NCBI GenBank assembly: GCA_046290815.1
Contig: JBKBUF010000013.1
Span: 58,068-122,067, forward strand
DNA length: 64,000 nucleotides
DNA from: JBKBUF01 sp046290815
GTDB lineage: Bacteria > Bacteroidota > Bacteroidia > Cytophagales > Cytophagaceae
Direction of reading: 5' to 3'
The notes under the pieces are model-generated. The model saw only the letters and a list, made by a program, of their open reading frames with translations, did no database searches and had not been told where the DNA came from. Below, piece by piece: positions 1-8,427 of the stretch (position 1 is its first letter; each line of letters begins with the position of its first letter). The position numbers and the translations under genes were made by a program.

Positions 1-1228
1 TTTCAGTTTCCTGTGACTGAATCAATATTCGAGAGAAAGAAACTGATTGATTGATGGATGCTTTATGAATTTGATTTCTCTCTTTTTTAAATATTTTAAA
101 CCTGACAGAAAGCGCATAAGAAAGTGTTATCGCTTCCACTGTAGAGCCAAATTGAAGAATCCTGTCAGTCCTGATATTATAATTCAAAATATCATATCCC
201 GACAACACAACTACTAATACAGAAATAATGACAATTGTAAATCCGATGATATAAATCTTTGCAGGCTTAAATCCTTTTTTATAGACAACTATTCCTATGA
301 TAATTCCATAAATTAAAAATGGATTCAAAAAAATAGCTTTGCCGGCATAAATATGATTATTTGTTAAAAGAAAAATAAATGCTACAATAAGTAACCCTAT
401 AGGTATCCATCTCAAATGATAGAGAAAGGGAGAATATTTTTTTAAATTTAAAAATGAAACAGAAAAGAATGTGGCAAATAGAATTCCTAACCCCCCTGTA
501 TAAAAGAAGAAATCAACTCCCAAAAATTCATAAACATACCCTTGAATATGGGCCACAAGGAAAAAGAAAAACACAATGTATAAAACATAAAACAGATATA
601 CTTTATCACGAATGCTAAAAAATACAAATGCGTTGATGAGAGTAAATGTTAAAATCAATCCGTAATAAATACAATTTATAAGATCATCTTTATGATTCGC
701 TTCATAAATGGTTTTCAGTGAAGATATTACCACCGGAACTCTTATTCCTTTCCTGCTTTTAATTTTTAAAAAGCAGTCGGTAGAACCAAAGGGAAGTTTT
801 ATCGGAATAATTATTCGATTAGATTCAACAAATCTACTTTTAAAATAACCTGAAATACCTGCATCAAATTGTTGAACCCCACCTGAAGAATCTACCAAAT
901 ACAAATCCACTTCATCATTGTGATACTCAATTTCAATATACCAATCTGATTGACTTGAGTGATTTACTATTTTAAAGTACCCCCAAATTGGGAATGTTGT
1001 TGGCCTGAAGGTAGGAATACTATCATCAACTGAATTAAATAAACTCCTATTATTGATTATATCATTTAAAGTAAGATGTTCGGATTTATCCTGATGAAAA
1101 AGTATTTTATTTGTCACCCGATACAATGTATCATTCTTAATTAACTTTAAAGGGACAAATGCATAAGCATTTATCCCCGTAAAAAGCAACCACTGAAAAG
1201 CAATAGCTAATATAATTCTTACAGACAT
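1..1228 (-). CDS. 7TM-DISM sensor histidine kinase, N-terminal part (cut by window edge)
   Basis: The frame is open from an ATG at 1228 to the left edge, about 409 codons, so the kinase core lies outside the window. It begins MSVRIILAIAF, a signal peptide. An extracellular 7TMR-DISMED2-like domain follows, then about seven hydrophobic segments, including the loop INAFVFFSIRDKVYLFYVLY. The last visible residues, SFSRILIQSQETE, align with SENYSRQLIQSQELE just before the H-box of the kinase at 8428-10233. The two are therefore paralogues with the same layout. Proteins of this type sense an extracellular ligand and normally pass the signal to a NarL/LuxR-type response regulator through a HisKA_3 domain. 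No partner is visible in the window. Confidence 0.85.
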   Translation of the reverse strand, partial: MSVRIILAIAFQWLLFTGINAYAFVPLKLIKNDTLYRVTNKILFHQDKSEHLTLNDIINNRSLFNSVDDSIPTFRPTTFPIWGYFKIVNHSSQSDWYIEIEYHNDEVDLYLVDSSGGVQQFDAGISGYFKSRFVESNRIIIPIKLPFGSTDCFLKIKSRKGIRVPVVISSLKTIYEANHKDDLINCIYYGLILTFTLINAFVFFSIRDKVYLFYVLYIVFFFFLVAHIQGYVYEFLGVDFFFYTGGLGILFATFFSVSFLNLKKYSPFLYHLRWIPIGLLIVAFIFLLTNNHIYAGKAIFLNPFLIYGIIIGIVVYKKGFKPAKIYIIGFTIVIISVLVVVLSGYDILNYNIRTDRILQFGSTVEAITLSYALSVRFKIFKKERNQIHKASINQSVSFSRILIQSQETE

Positions 1229-1278
1229 ATCATCATTTCAAAAAATGGGCATTAACACCTATTCGTTTAGGCAGTTTA

Positions 1279-1294
1279 CCTCATTAAAATGAGG
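1279..1294. promoter_or_regulatory. Perfect 7-bp inverted repeat in a divergent intergenic region
   Basis: CCTCATT-AA-AATGAGG lies between the start of the left-edge kinase (minus strand) and the small ORF at 1362 (plus strand). Its symmetry and position fit an operator for one or both. No T-tract follows, so it is not an obvious terminator. The function is inferred. Confidence 0.3.
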
Positions 1295-1328
1295 CTCAAT
1301 TCCTATTTAACTTACAAGACAGGGTTTA

Positions 1329-1336
1329 TATCTTTG
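1329..1336 (+). promoter_or_regulatory. Candidate -7 promoter element for the small ORF at 1362
   Basis: TATCTTTG matches the Bacteroidetes -7 consensus TAnnTTTG exactly and lies 25 nt before an ATG. No clear -33 TTTG is seen at the usual spacing. Confidence 0.4.
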
Positions 1337-1361
1337 AATTGTAAACAAAACAAGTAAGAGT

Positions 1362-1457
1362 ATGAAATCAGCATTAATAAACCTGACCTGTTACATTGTT
1401 CTGACATTTGTACTGATTCAATTTGCATACACACTTGTAGCGGTATTTGGTAAGTAA
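1362..1457 (+). CDS. Small single-span membrane protein (31 aa), hypothetical
   Basis: A 31-codon ORF begins MKSALINLTCYIVLTFVLIQ and ends AVFGK. It is almost entirely one hydrophobic helix with a positively charged first turn and a C-terminal lysine, typical of a small inner-membrane protein. A purine-rich stretch (GTAAGAG) lies just before the ATG, and a consensus -7 element lies at 1329-1336. It sits between divergent and convergent neighbours and has its own promoter-like signal, which favours a real gene. I do not recognise a family, and it could be chance coding. Confidence 0.4.
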   Translation: MKSALINLTCYIVLTFVLIQFAYTLVAVFGK

Positions 1458-1501
1458 TAATTATTGAACCAAAACACCTTTGCGTACAGTTTAAGAATAG
1501 G

Positions 1502-3547
1502 TTAATGTGATTTAATAATTTTCCTGACTATGATCTTTTCATCCATAAACAATTTAACCAAATATGACCCTGGAACAAGTGTGCTACCGAAGGTATCACC
1601 TGATGAGACCTCATTGGATATTAACTCTCTGCCATATACATCACAAATAGACATTAACCTGTTGCCGGAACCTGAAATAATTATTCTAAATTCATCGGAG
1701 AAAGGGTTAGGAAAAATTTTTAAATCTGAAACTTCGGAAAACACAGTGGCCAGTGGACTATATGAAGATTTATTATCCCGGTCAATTTGCTTTATCCTGT
1801 AGTAAATATGATCTGAATTAGCCTCCTTGTCTACAAACTTATAAGCGGAAATGTTTTTACTTTCCCCAATTGCTTTTACAATGCCAATATCTTCAAATTT
1901 TTCCCCGTCATAAGAACGTTGCACTATAAAATAGTCATTATTAATTTCAATCGCCGTTTGCCATTCTACCAATATATCTCCAGAAAGATGGATGGCGGAA
2001 ATGTTTAACCAGGTGACAGGTAAAACACATGCTGCAAAAACCGTTGTGGTTCCAATATAAGTTCTGCCACATGTTGATTCATTTAATCTGACTCTCACAA
2101 CTCTGCCATCTGGCATATTTGCCCTGCTGTGTGTTAGTGTTGCATTGGATTGAAAACCATTACCATCTCCCCAATCCCATTGTACTGATGCCGGATCAAC
2201 TGATATAGCTCTTCCGAAATAATTTACAAACCTGTAAGAAAAAACCACATTATTATCATCACATTGTGCAATTATCTCCGGATTAGGCGGATTAAACCAT
2301 CCCATATTGGTTATACCTTTATCAATATTTGGTCTGAAAACAGCTGCATTATTTTTTAATGTAAATCCTATTCGATTATAATTACAACCAGCCCCCGGAA
2401 CATTAGGATTTTCTACCACGCCCACATAAACTGGGTTTCCCCAATCACTATCATTTGTTACATAAATTCTGTCATCGGGTCCCAACTGCAATGTACCCAT
2501 ACCAACACCATTATTTGAACTGTTCCAATTTGCCTGAGAATAAACATTACCAGTTAAAATATCCAATTGATATAATTTATTGTTTGCCAAAGAAGTTATA
2601 TATAGAATATTTCCATCAGGAGAAAATTCACATCCATATAAGCTTGGATTTGAAACACCATCAAGGGTTGGAAGGTTGGCAAGTCTCCTCACCAGTCCTG
2701 TTACAACGCCGTTCCTGTCATCCCAGTTATAAACTTCAACGGAACCGGTTCCATAAACTGCAGCTAGCCTTGATTGACATTTATTTATTTTTAATGAGCC
2801 ATGCCATACATTATTACCGGTAGTAATATTTACGTAAGGAACAGCTGTGGACAAAGAACTTCTGACGGCAGGTTGTACACCTGCTGCTGTTACTTTCCAT
2901 GCAAGAATTCCCCAATTTTGCCAGCCATAATTACCTCCTTCATGTGCAACAACCCAATAATTACCATCAGGGTCAACCCCTGAACATATCTGTTCACTTA
3001 CCTGATCATTATTTGCGATTTTATTTGTCCCGCCGGCTCCGGATATGATAGAAATTGATGCTCCTGTGTTTCTTATTTTATACCAGTAAATTCCCAGATT
3101 ACCGTTGGGATAAGTTGTTGACGGAGTAGGCATACCTATCCTATCGCCACCTCCTCCCGGATCAGTATTCGCCACAAACAGATAATAATCCTGAGTAGGA
3201 TTTGCAGGATCAGGAAAGCATACTGCCGTTTGAGTTGAAGTTGTGCCACCATTGAGGAAGGCTATAATATTATGAGACCGATCGAATAACCTATAGCCAT
3301 CAGTATAAAAGACAAGATTGCCCGAAGGATCGCATGCAGTTGTTGAACCTTCGATAGTCCACAAATCTGCAGTAGTTCTGCCGCCGGTAATGGATTGCGG
3401 TGGCAATGTTCGAAAATCGATTCCGGCTTCAAATCCAAAATGCCACACCGGAGAAATTCCAAATGGACCTTGTTGCGCATATATCGCTTTACTAAAAAAT
3501 AAAATGAAAACGCATAAGGTTTTCCAACAGCTAAATGTCCTTTTCAT
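1502..3547 (-). CDS. Secreted beta-propeller/PKD protein with type A T9SS sorting domain
   Basis: 681 aa. The signal peptide (about residues 1-24) ends in FSKAIYAQQ. The N-terminal two thirds (about 30-430) read as a propeller-like domain, with motifs such as CDPSGNLVFYTDGYRLF, GCEFSPDGNILYITS and GPDDRIYVTND. Many T9SS-secreted Bacteroidetes proteins begin with such a domain. A PKD-like stretch follows (VQWDWGDGNGFQSNATLTH). The C-terminus has the usual VEWQTAIEINNDYFIVQRS module and a type A sorting signal (FPNPFSDEF ... LVKLFMDEKIIVRKIIKSH). Such proteins cross the outer membrane through T9SS and stay on the surface or are released. There is no catalytic motif, so a binding or adhesive role is a guess. 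It lacks the CAGGA-type promoter of its neighbours. Confidence 0.85.
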   Translation of the reverse strand: MKRTFSCWKTLCVFILFFSKAIYAQQGPFGISPVWHFGFEAGIDFRTLPPQSITGGRTTADLWTIEGSTTACDPSGNLVFYTDGYRLFDRSHNIIAFLNGGTTSTQTAVCFPDPANPTQDYYLFVANTDPGGGGDRIGMPTPSTTYPNGNLGIYWYKIRNTGASISIISGAGGTNKIANNDQVSEQICSGVDPDGNYWVVAHEGGNYGWQNWGILAWKVTAAGVQPAVRSSLSTAVPYVNITTGNNVWHGSLKINKCQSRLAAVYGTGSVEVYNWDDRNGVVTGLVRRLANLPTLDGVSNPSLYGCEFSPDGNILYITSLANNKLYQLDILTGNVYSQANWNSSNNGVGMGTLQLGPDDRIYVTNDSDWGNPVYVGVVENPNVPGAGCNYNRIGFTLKNNAAVFRPNIDKGITNMGWFNPPNPEIIAQCDDNNVVFSYRFVNYFGRAISVDPASVQWDWGDGNGFQSNATLTHSRANMPDGRVVRVRLNESTCGRTYIGTTTVFAACVLPVTWLNISAIHLSGDILVEWQTAIEINNDYFIVQRSYDGEKFEDIGIVKAIGESKNISAYKFVDKEANSDHIYYRIKQIDRDNKSSYSPLATVFSEVSDLKIFPNPFSDEFRIIISGSGNRLMSICDVYGRELISNEVSSGDTFGSTLVPGSYLVKLFMDEKIIVRKIIKSH

Positions 3548-3851
3548 AGGTTGAATTAAGTTTGTTTTATTTAAACTAAGCTTTATTTATTCGGATGATG
3601 TTTAATATCTTCAAATGCAAATATTATCACATTGAGATATTCAATGATCTGAATCATTAAAAACAAGCATTAGTACGCTAAAGATTGCAAACCCGGACAA
3701 GGTTTACAGCTAACCTATGTTAGGAAATCGATGGTTAAACGAAATTTTGAAAACTATTTTAAGACAAAAATAAATTAATTGCACAGGCAGTAATTCAAAT
3801 ATGATTTTATGTTTTTAAAACAATACAACATATTGAAAAAGTTAAATAGAG
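3548..3851. other. Intergenic region, no gene seen
   Basis: AT-rich spacer between a downstream secreted-protein gene and the end of the Crp-like gene. It should hold the promoter of the 1502-3547 gene, but no clear CAAAnnTA box (minus-strand -7) is present. The one notable string is GTTAGGAAATCGATGG at 3719-3734. It resembles a second string upstream of the Crp-like gene at 4607-4623. Confidence 0.5.
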
Positions 3852-4454
3852 CTATGAAATAATTCTTCTCCGGATTCTACTCAAACTTTCCGGATGAATT
3901 CCAAGATAAGAAGCAATATCCTTTACTGAAGCTACCTTTAAAAGTTCCTGGGATTTTAGCAGAAGTTTTTTATAACGCTGCTCTGCAGTTAATGTAATCA
4001 GATCAACTTCCCTGTCAAATCTATGCTCAAACATTTTCTCCGCCATTTTTCTGCCTATTTCACTTCCTTCATGACTACCTCTGTATATTTCCTGCAGTTG
4101 ACTATAGGATATGCGCTCCACTTCAACATTAGTAATTGCAATTATCTGAGCAAAAGAAGGAGCTCTTTTTATAAATGATAGATAAGAATTAAAAAAATCA
4201 CCCTGAAACCAGAAATCAAAAACATACTCCTTCTCTTCTATGTAATAGGAAATTTTAACACACCCTTTCCTTAAGATATACAGATAACCTTCAATTTCAC
4301 CTATCTTGGTAATAACTTCCCCTTTCCTAAATGTCACCACCTGGGAAACAATTCCATCCATTTTCAATAACAACTCAATCATCTTACCAAATCTTATAAA
4401 GGAATGTAAATCACTTACTGATCCAGATGAAACAACCACAAAAAGCCGGATCAA
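3852..4454 (-). CDS. Crp/Fnr-family transcriptional regulator
   Basis: 200 aa, the usual length of Bacteroidetes Crp/Fnr-like regulators. The cyclic-nucleotide-binding fold is seen as FRKGEVITKIGEIEGYLYILRKGCVKI, with DFWFQGDFFNSYLSF at about residues 75-95. A C-terminal helix-turn-helix (about 165-198) reads VASVKDIASYLGIHPESLSRIRRR. The effector pocket lacks the canonical cAMP-binding RxS, as in many members of this group, so the ligand is unknown. The first 20 residues are weakly conserved, and an internal ATG (MIELLLK, residue 25) could be the true start. The gene is transcribed alone. GTTAGGAAA-type strings on both sides might be its own operators. Confidence 0.85.
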   Translation of the reverse strand: MIRLFVVVSSGSVSDLHSFIRFGKMIELLLKMDGIVSQVVTFRKGEVITKIGEIEGYLYILRKGCVKISYYIEEKEYVFDFWFQGDFFNSYLSFIKRAPSFAQIIAITNVEVERISYSQLQEIYRGSHEGSEIGRKMAEKMFEHRFDREVDLITLTAEQRYKKLLLKSQELLKVASVKDIASYLGIHPESLSRIRRRIIS

Positions 4455-4985
4455 TCACATTTAATTCATTCTTATAAGTTCCTGAACCAAATCAATAAAC
4501 CAGTGTTCATCCCTTTCAGACTTCCAATAGAAATATCAACACCTTTCTATCTCCGATAAATGCCGGACAAAAGTATGATCCTCAACTTTTAAAACATCTG
4601 ACTTAAGTTAGGAAAACCATTGGCACGATCTTATTCTACCTATTTGATATTAATCTAACCTGCTACTAGTACGAAATTAATGGATACTTTTTTTATTTAT
4701 ACCTCATCTGCAAATAATGAAACGTTGGCCTGAAACTGATTAATAAATTCAATGCAAAAATGAAATTGATCAATACTTATAGCTGATTGATAAAAAAGAA
4801 TAAATAATCATATCATAATTAAAAGTACTACAACAAAAAAACCTTTTAAATAGTAGTAAGTCCTCATATTTATAGGTAGTACTACCCATTATTTCAGGAT
4901 AGGGCAGGATAAGGCAAAAGTATCAGACATTTAATTTTGAAATAATAAGTAATAGTAATTTTTATACACCCAATAATTAAAAATC
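4455..4985. other. Intergenic region carrying the CUB-gene promoter
   Basis: 531 nt between divergent genes. The left part should contain the Crp-like promoter and holds GTTAGGAAAACCATTGG at 4607-4623. The right part contains the CAGGA direct repeat and -7 element annotated separately. No convincing ORF or RNA gene was found. Confidence 0.6.
4895..4939 (+). promoter_or_regulatory. CAGGA-regulon promoter, site A (CUB protein)
   Basis: CAGGATAGGGCAGGA occupies 4895-4909, a direct repeat of CAGGA with a 10-bp period. Exactly 22 nt later, TAATTTTG at 4932-4939 matches the -7 consensus perfectly. The predicted start site is near 4946, giving a 5' leader of about 40 nt before the ATG at 4986. The proximal CAGGA falls where the -33 box would be, which suggests activator-dependent transcription. 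Confidence 0.65.
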
Positions 4986-7469
4986 ATGATTTTATCAAAA
5001 TCTTTTTACCTGTTTTTAATTGCGGCATTTTTACTCACAAATGAATTAACAGCACAAAACTATACAATGCCTTTTGGTACAATTTCAACCTGTAGCGGTA
5101 ATTTTTATGATCCGGGTGGAGCAGCCGGGAACTACTCAGACGATGTACCCTCTAGTATTACATCTACTATTACGTCTACAACTAATGACCAGATAATAAT
5201 ATTATGGATTTCAATGACATTGGAAGGAAATGATAAACTATTTGTTTATGATGGCCCTGACAATACATACCCTCTGGTTAAAACATACACCAATGCGCCG
5301 ATGGCCGGCAATACAGTCAGATCAACAGGAACCTCACTCACATTTGAACTGGTAACAGATGGAAATGGTATGGGGGCAGCTGGCTGGTCGGGAATGATTA
5401 ATTGCATCACAATGCCAGACGCTTCTTACAATCTGAACTCCAGCGGCACATATACCATTGGCTGTGACGTGAGAAACGATTTCTTTGATGAAGGAGGTTA
5501 CAATGGCAGGTACCCTTCAAATGGTCAAACCCGAATAACAACTTACAAATCAGAATCAGGCAATCGCCTACTTTTTCATTTAAATCTTTTTTCTACCAGT
5601 ATATTAGATACACTATACATTTATGATGGAAATTCTACTTCAGCTCCACTAATCGGCGCATTCAAAGGATTCAACCCGGGCTTTGTTTTCACCTCCTCTT
5701 CAGACGTCGTTACTTTAAAATTTGTAGAAAATGGAGATGGCATCACAGGTGAAGGATGGGTATTAACAGCTACATGCGTAAAAGATTTCTACCTTGACTG
5801 TGATCAACCCTTTTTATTTCACGATCCGGCAGGCCCTTCCAAAATATATTTTACAAGCTGGGCAGGAGAACGATTCCAAACAACTTTTCATGCCCCTGCA
5901 GGAAAACATGTAGAAGCAAAAGTTTCCAACTTCTTTACCTCTATAGTATATTCACGTAAGCTTTTAGTTTATGATGGACCGGATGCAAATTCACCATTAA
6001 TAGGAACCTTCTCAGGCACAGACTTCCCGCCTTTTAATTTATCATCATCCGGGACCAGCCTGACTTTTATACTGGAAACAGGACAAAACTCATGGTGGAG
6101 ATTTAACTATGACATTGAAATAAATTGTACTGACCTCCAGCTGGGTTCAAGCTTCACCATAGGAGGATCAAGCTCACCAATGAATATTCCATGTAACACA
6201 CCTTCCAAAATATTTGACCTTGGAGGAAGATTTTATTATCCTGAAAATTTTCAGGTTCCCTCACCATATATACAAACATATGTTGCCCCCCCGGGCAACT
6301 ACATTAAAATTGAGTTCAGTGAATTAAATATCGGCGATACAGGAGATAGGATCAATATTTATGATGGTAATTCTACTTCATCTCCTTTAATTGCCACTTT
6401 CACCAGCAATAACAATCCTGCAACAAGAAATCCATTACCCCCTGTGGTGGTATCATCTTCCTCTAATATCATTACTCTTGAATTAAAAACAGATCACGAC
6501 ATGACACTATCTGATGGATTCGAAGCTGAAATCAGTTGTATTCCACTCAGACAAAAAAGTAATTTTTCACTTGGAAATTCAGCGCAGCCGGTAAATGTAG
6601 TATGTGATGTATCAAGCACCTTTGAAGACTGGTTTGGAGCAAGACCCTATAATGACTTTTCAATTCAACAGTACATTACAACATATTATGAAAACACCGG
6701 AAGACCGCTTTATTACACATTTACCAATTTCAGAACAGGTGCGGGAGATACATTATACATATATAATGGAAGCAATACAAGCGCGCCGCTTCTAGGAAAA
6801 TATTCTGGAAATCTTGGCATGTTTTCAGCAGGATCTGAAAACGGTATTTTAACTTTTGAATTTAAAACTAACGGAACAGATAATTTCGGAACAAACGGAT
6901 GGCATGCCAACATCACCTGCTCTGATCCTCTACCTGTAGAACTTTTATATTTCAAAGGAGAATTAATCAACAAGACAACACTGCTGGAATGGGCAACAGC
7001 CTCAGAAAAAAATAACGATTATTTTATTATAGAAAAATCAGACGATGGGAACAATTTTTCAGAGATGGCAACTATTCAGGGCAGCAAAGACAGTAAAGTG
7101 AAAATAACATATAATTACCTAGACGCTAATCCTTACATTCCAACTACTTACTACCGACTTAAGCAAACAGACATGGATGGATCTACTAACATCAGCCCGG
7201 TAATTTCGGTTACAAATAATGATCTCCCCCTGGTTAATCTGCATCTGCAGCACAATTACATCCAATTACAAACCATGAACCTTGAAAACCAGGAAATATT
7301 TGTAAGAGTAGCTGATACCAAAGGACACATTGTGCATATAAGTGAAAACTTGATTCCGGAAAGTTCTTTTGATTTTCAAATACCAACCAGCTCCTTAGCT
7401 GCCGGAATGTATTTTGTTACTGTCTCAACCTCAGAAAAAATTATTACAACAAAAAAAATTATTAAATAG
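4986..7469 (+). CDS. Secreted CUB-repeat protein with type A T9SS sorting domain
   Basis: 827 aa. After a signal peptide (LLTNELTAQ, about residue 24) there are five CUB-like domains of about 115-130 residues, spanning roughly 25-645. Each has the hallmark core of the form LFVYDGPDNTYPLV, LYIYDGNSTSAPLIG or INIYDGNSTSSPLI, followed by a Gly/Ser loop and an LTFE strand. CUB domains bind carbohydrate or protein, often with calcium. A module LLYFKGELINKTTLLEWATA and a type A sorting signal ending MYFVTVSTSEKIITTKKIIK follow. There is no catalytic domain. Its promoter is shared in design with the GH9 cellulase, so I infer a surface role in polysaccharide binding or attachment to cellulose. Confidence 0.85.
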   Translation: MILSKSFYLFLIAAFLLTNELTAQNYTMPFGTISTCSGNFYDPGGAAGNYSDDVPSSITSTITSTTNDQIIILWISMTLEGNDKLFVYDGPDNTYPLVKTYTNAPMAGNTVRSTGTSLTFELVTDGNGMGAAGWSGMINCITMPDASYNLNSSGTYTIGCDVRNDFFDEGGYNGRYPSNGQTRITTYKSESGNRLLFHLNLFSTSILDTLYIYDGNSTSAPLIGAFKGFNPGFVFTSSSDVVTLKFVENGDGITGEGWVLTATCVKDFYLDCDQPFLFHDPAGPSKIYFTSWAGERFQTTFHAPAGKHVEAKVSNFFTSIVYSRKLLVYDGPDANSPLIGTFSGTDFPPFNLSSSGTSLTFILETGQNSWWRFNYDIEINCTDLQLGSSFTIGGSSSPMNIPCNTPSKIFDLGGRFYYPENFQVPSPYIQTYVAPPGNYIKIEFSELNIGDTGDRINIYDGNSTSSPLIATFTSNNNPATRNPLPPVVVSSSSNIITLELKTDHDMTLSDGFEAEISCIPLRQKSNFSLGNSAQPVNVVCDVSSTFEDWFGARPYNDFSIQQYITTYYENTGRPLYYTFTNFRTGAGDTLYIYNGSNTSAPLLGKYSGNLGMFSAGSENGILTFEFKTNGTDNFGTNGWHANITCSDPLPVELLYFKGELINKTTLLEWATASEKNNDYFIIEKSDDGNNFSEMATIQGSKDSKVKITYNYLDANPYIPTTYYRLKQTDMDGSTNISPVISVTNNDLPLVNLHLQHNYIQLQTMNLENQEIFVRVADTKGHIVHISENLIPESSFDFQIPTSSLAAGMYFVTVSTSEKIITTKKIIK

Positions 7470-7489
7470 AATCATTGGTGGACCATTAA

Positions 7490-8128
7490 TTAAAAATCCA
7501 TTTTCTTAATAAGGATGGTATTGCCATAATCCGTTTGATTTACCATGACACAGTATTTTTTATTCATCAGGCTCATCATATTAATTAATGAACTATGAGA
7601 AAATTTTAGATCCTCGCCATCGGATGCACTTTGTCTGTCTACCGTGGATAAATCTACTGATTTACCATAGACCATGACCATATTGTTCTTTACGGTCTCC
7701 AATGTACCTGACTTGATATTTTGCATAATATCAGATTCAGAACATTTAAAGTTCACCCATTGGTTGTTTTCAAATTTCTTTGCAATCACTTTCCTGCACT
7801 CAGAATTTTCTCTGTAATAAACGCATGGGACGTTATCATCATTCACTGTTATATAAAAATCCTTAACAGGTTTTTTACTTATTCCCCTTTCCCCCAAATC
7901 TTCCCATCTTTTACCGTTAAATAATTTTACACTAAGTTTGCCCTTCATTGCCCTGTCTTCATATGCGATAAAAACCTGACCGGTTGCAGATATTGCCAGA
8001 TCTGTCCGGTAAGTATTTAAAGAAATACCCTTACCATAGTCAATAATGTATTGAGCCATCAGAGCATTATTTGAAAAATTGAAAAAGAAATAAATTAATG
8101 GTATTCCGATTAATGATTTTGCAGACAT
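7490..8128 (-). CDS. Hypothetical exported protein with beta-propeller-like repeats
   Basis: 212 aa with a signal peptide (about 1-25, ending NALMAQ). The body has at least two blade-like repeats, LSVKLFNGKRWEDLG and VIAKKFENNQWVNFK, each near an ITVNDDNVPCVYY-like strand. This resembles the 'KFDGxxWxxVG...VDxxGxPYVAY' repeats of some bacterial propellers. With only about 190 mature residues it would be an incomplete propeller, so it may oligomerise or be a truncated relic. No sorting domain is present, which suggests a periplasmic location. It converges on the CUB gene with a 20-nt gap. A consensus -7 box lies at 8154-8161. Confidence 0.6.
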   Translation of the reverse strand: MSAKSLIGIPLIYFFFNFSNNALMAQYIIDYGKGISLNTYRTDLAISATGQVFIAYEDRAMKGKLSVKLFNGKRWEDLGERGISKKPVKDFYITVNDDNVPCVYYRENSECRKVIAKKFENNQWVNFKCSESDIMQNIKSGTLETVKNNMVMVYGKSVDLSTVDRQSASDGEDLKFSHSSLINMMSLMNKKYCVMVNQTDYGNTILIKKMDF

Positions 8129-8153
8129 AAAAATTAGTATTTTTTGAACTCTA

Positions 8154-8161
8154 CAAAATTA
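8154..8161 (-). promoter_or_regulatory. Candidate -7 element for the exported protein at 7490-8128
   Basis: Read on the minus strand this is TAATTTTG, a perfect TAnnTTTG, 25 nt before the ATG at 8128. There is no CAGGA repeat upstream, so this promoter lies outside the regulon described here. Confidence 0.45.
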
Positions 8162-8206
8162 GAGCTTGCTAATGGGATTATGTATAGGTATATAAACTCA
8201 AATCTT

Positions 8207-8407
8207 TTAAGCAGTAATGCTTATATTTCTGAGCATCAACATCATACTGTCCTGAGCCGTCCTGCTTTCCTTCCAAAAATCAGAACCTTTGAACCTGAAA
8301 AGATTGTCTGAAATAAATTGTATTGAGGCGCCGGGATCGCCAATTTCAAAATCTGACAGAATTTTAACTAAATTGAAATAACCGATAAAAATTTCATCCG
8401 TAGACAA
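8207..8407 (-). CDS. Possible small hypothetical protein (66 aa)
   Basis: This frame encodes MSTDEIFIGYFNLVKIL to MLMLRNISITA with a plausible globular composition and no Leu/Ile-rich bias. It fills the space between divergent neighbours, starting 20 nt from the histidine kinase start at 8428. I recognise no family, and no -7 box lies directly upstream. It may be a gene remnant or chance coding. Confidence 0.25.
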   Translation of the reverse strand: MSTDEIFIGYFNLVKILSDFEIGDPGASIQFISDNLFRFKGSDFWKESRTAQDSMMLMLRNISITA

Positions 8408-8427
8408 CTACTAACTTACCATTTCTA

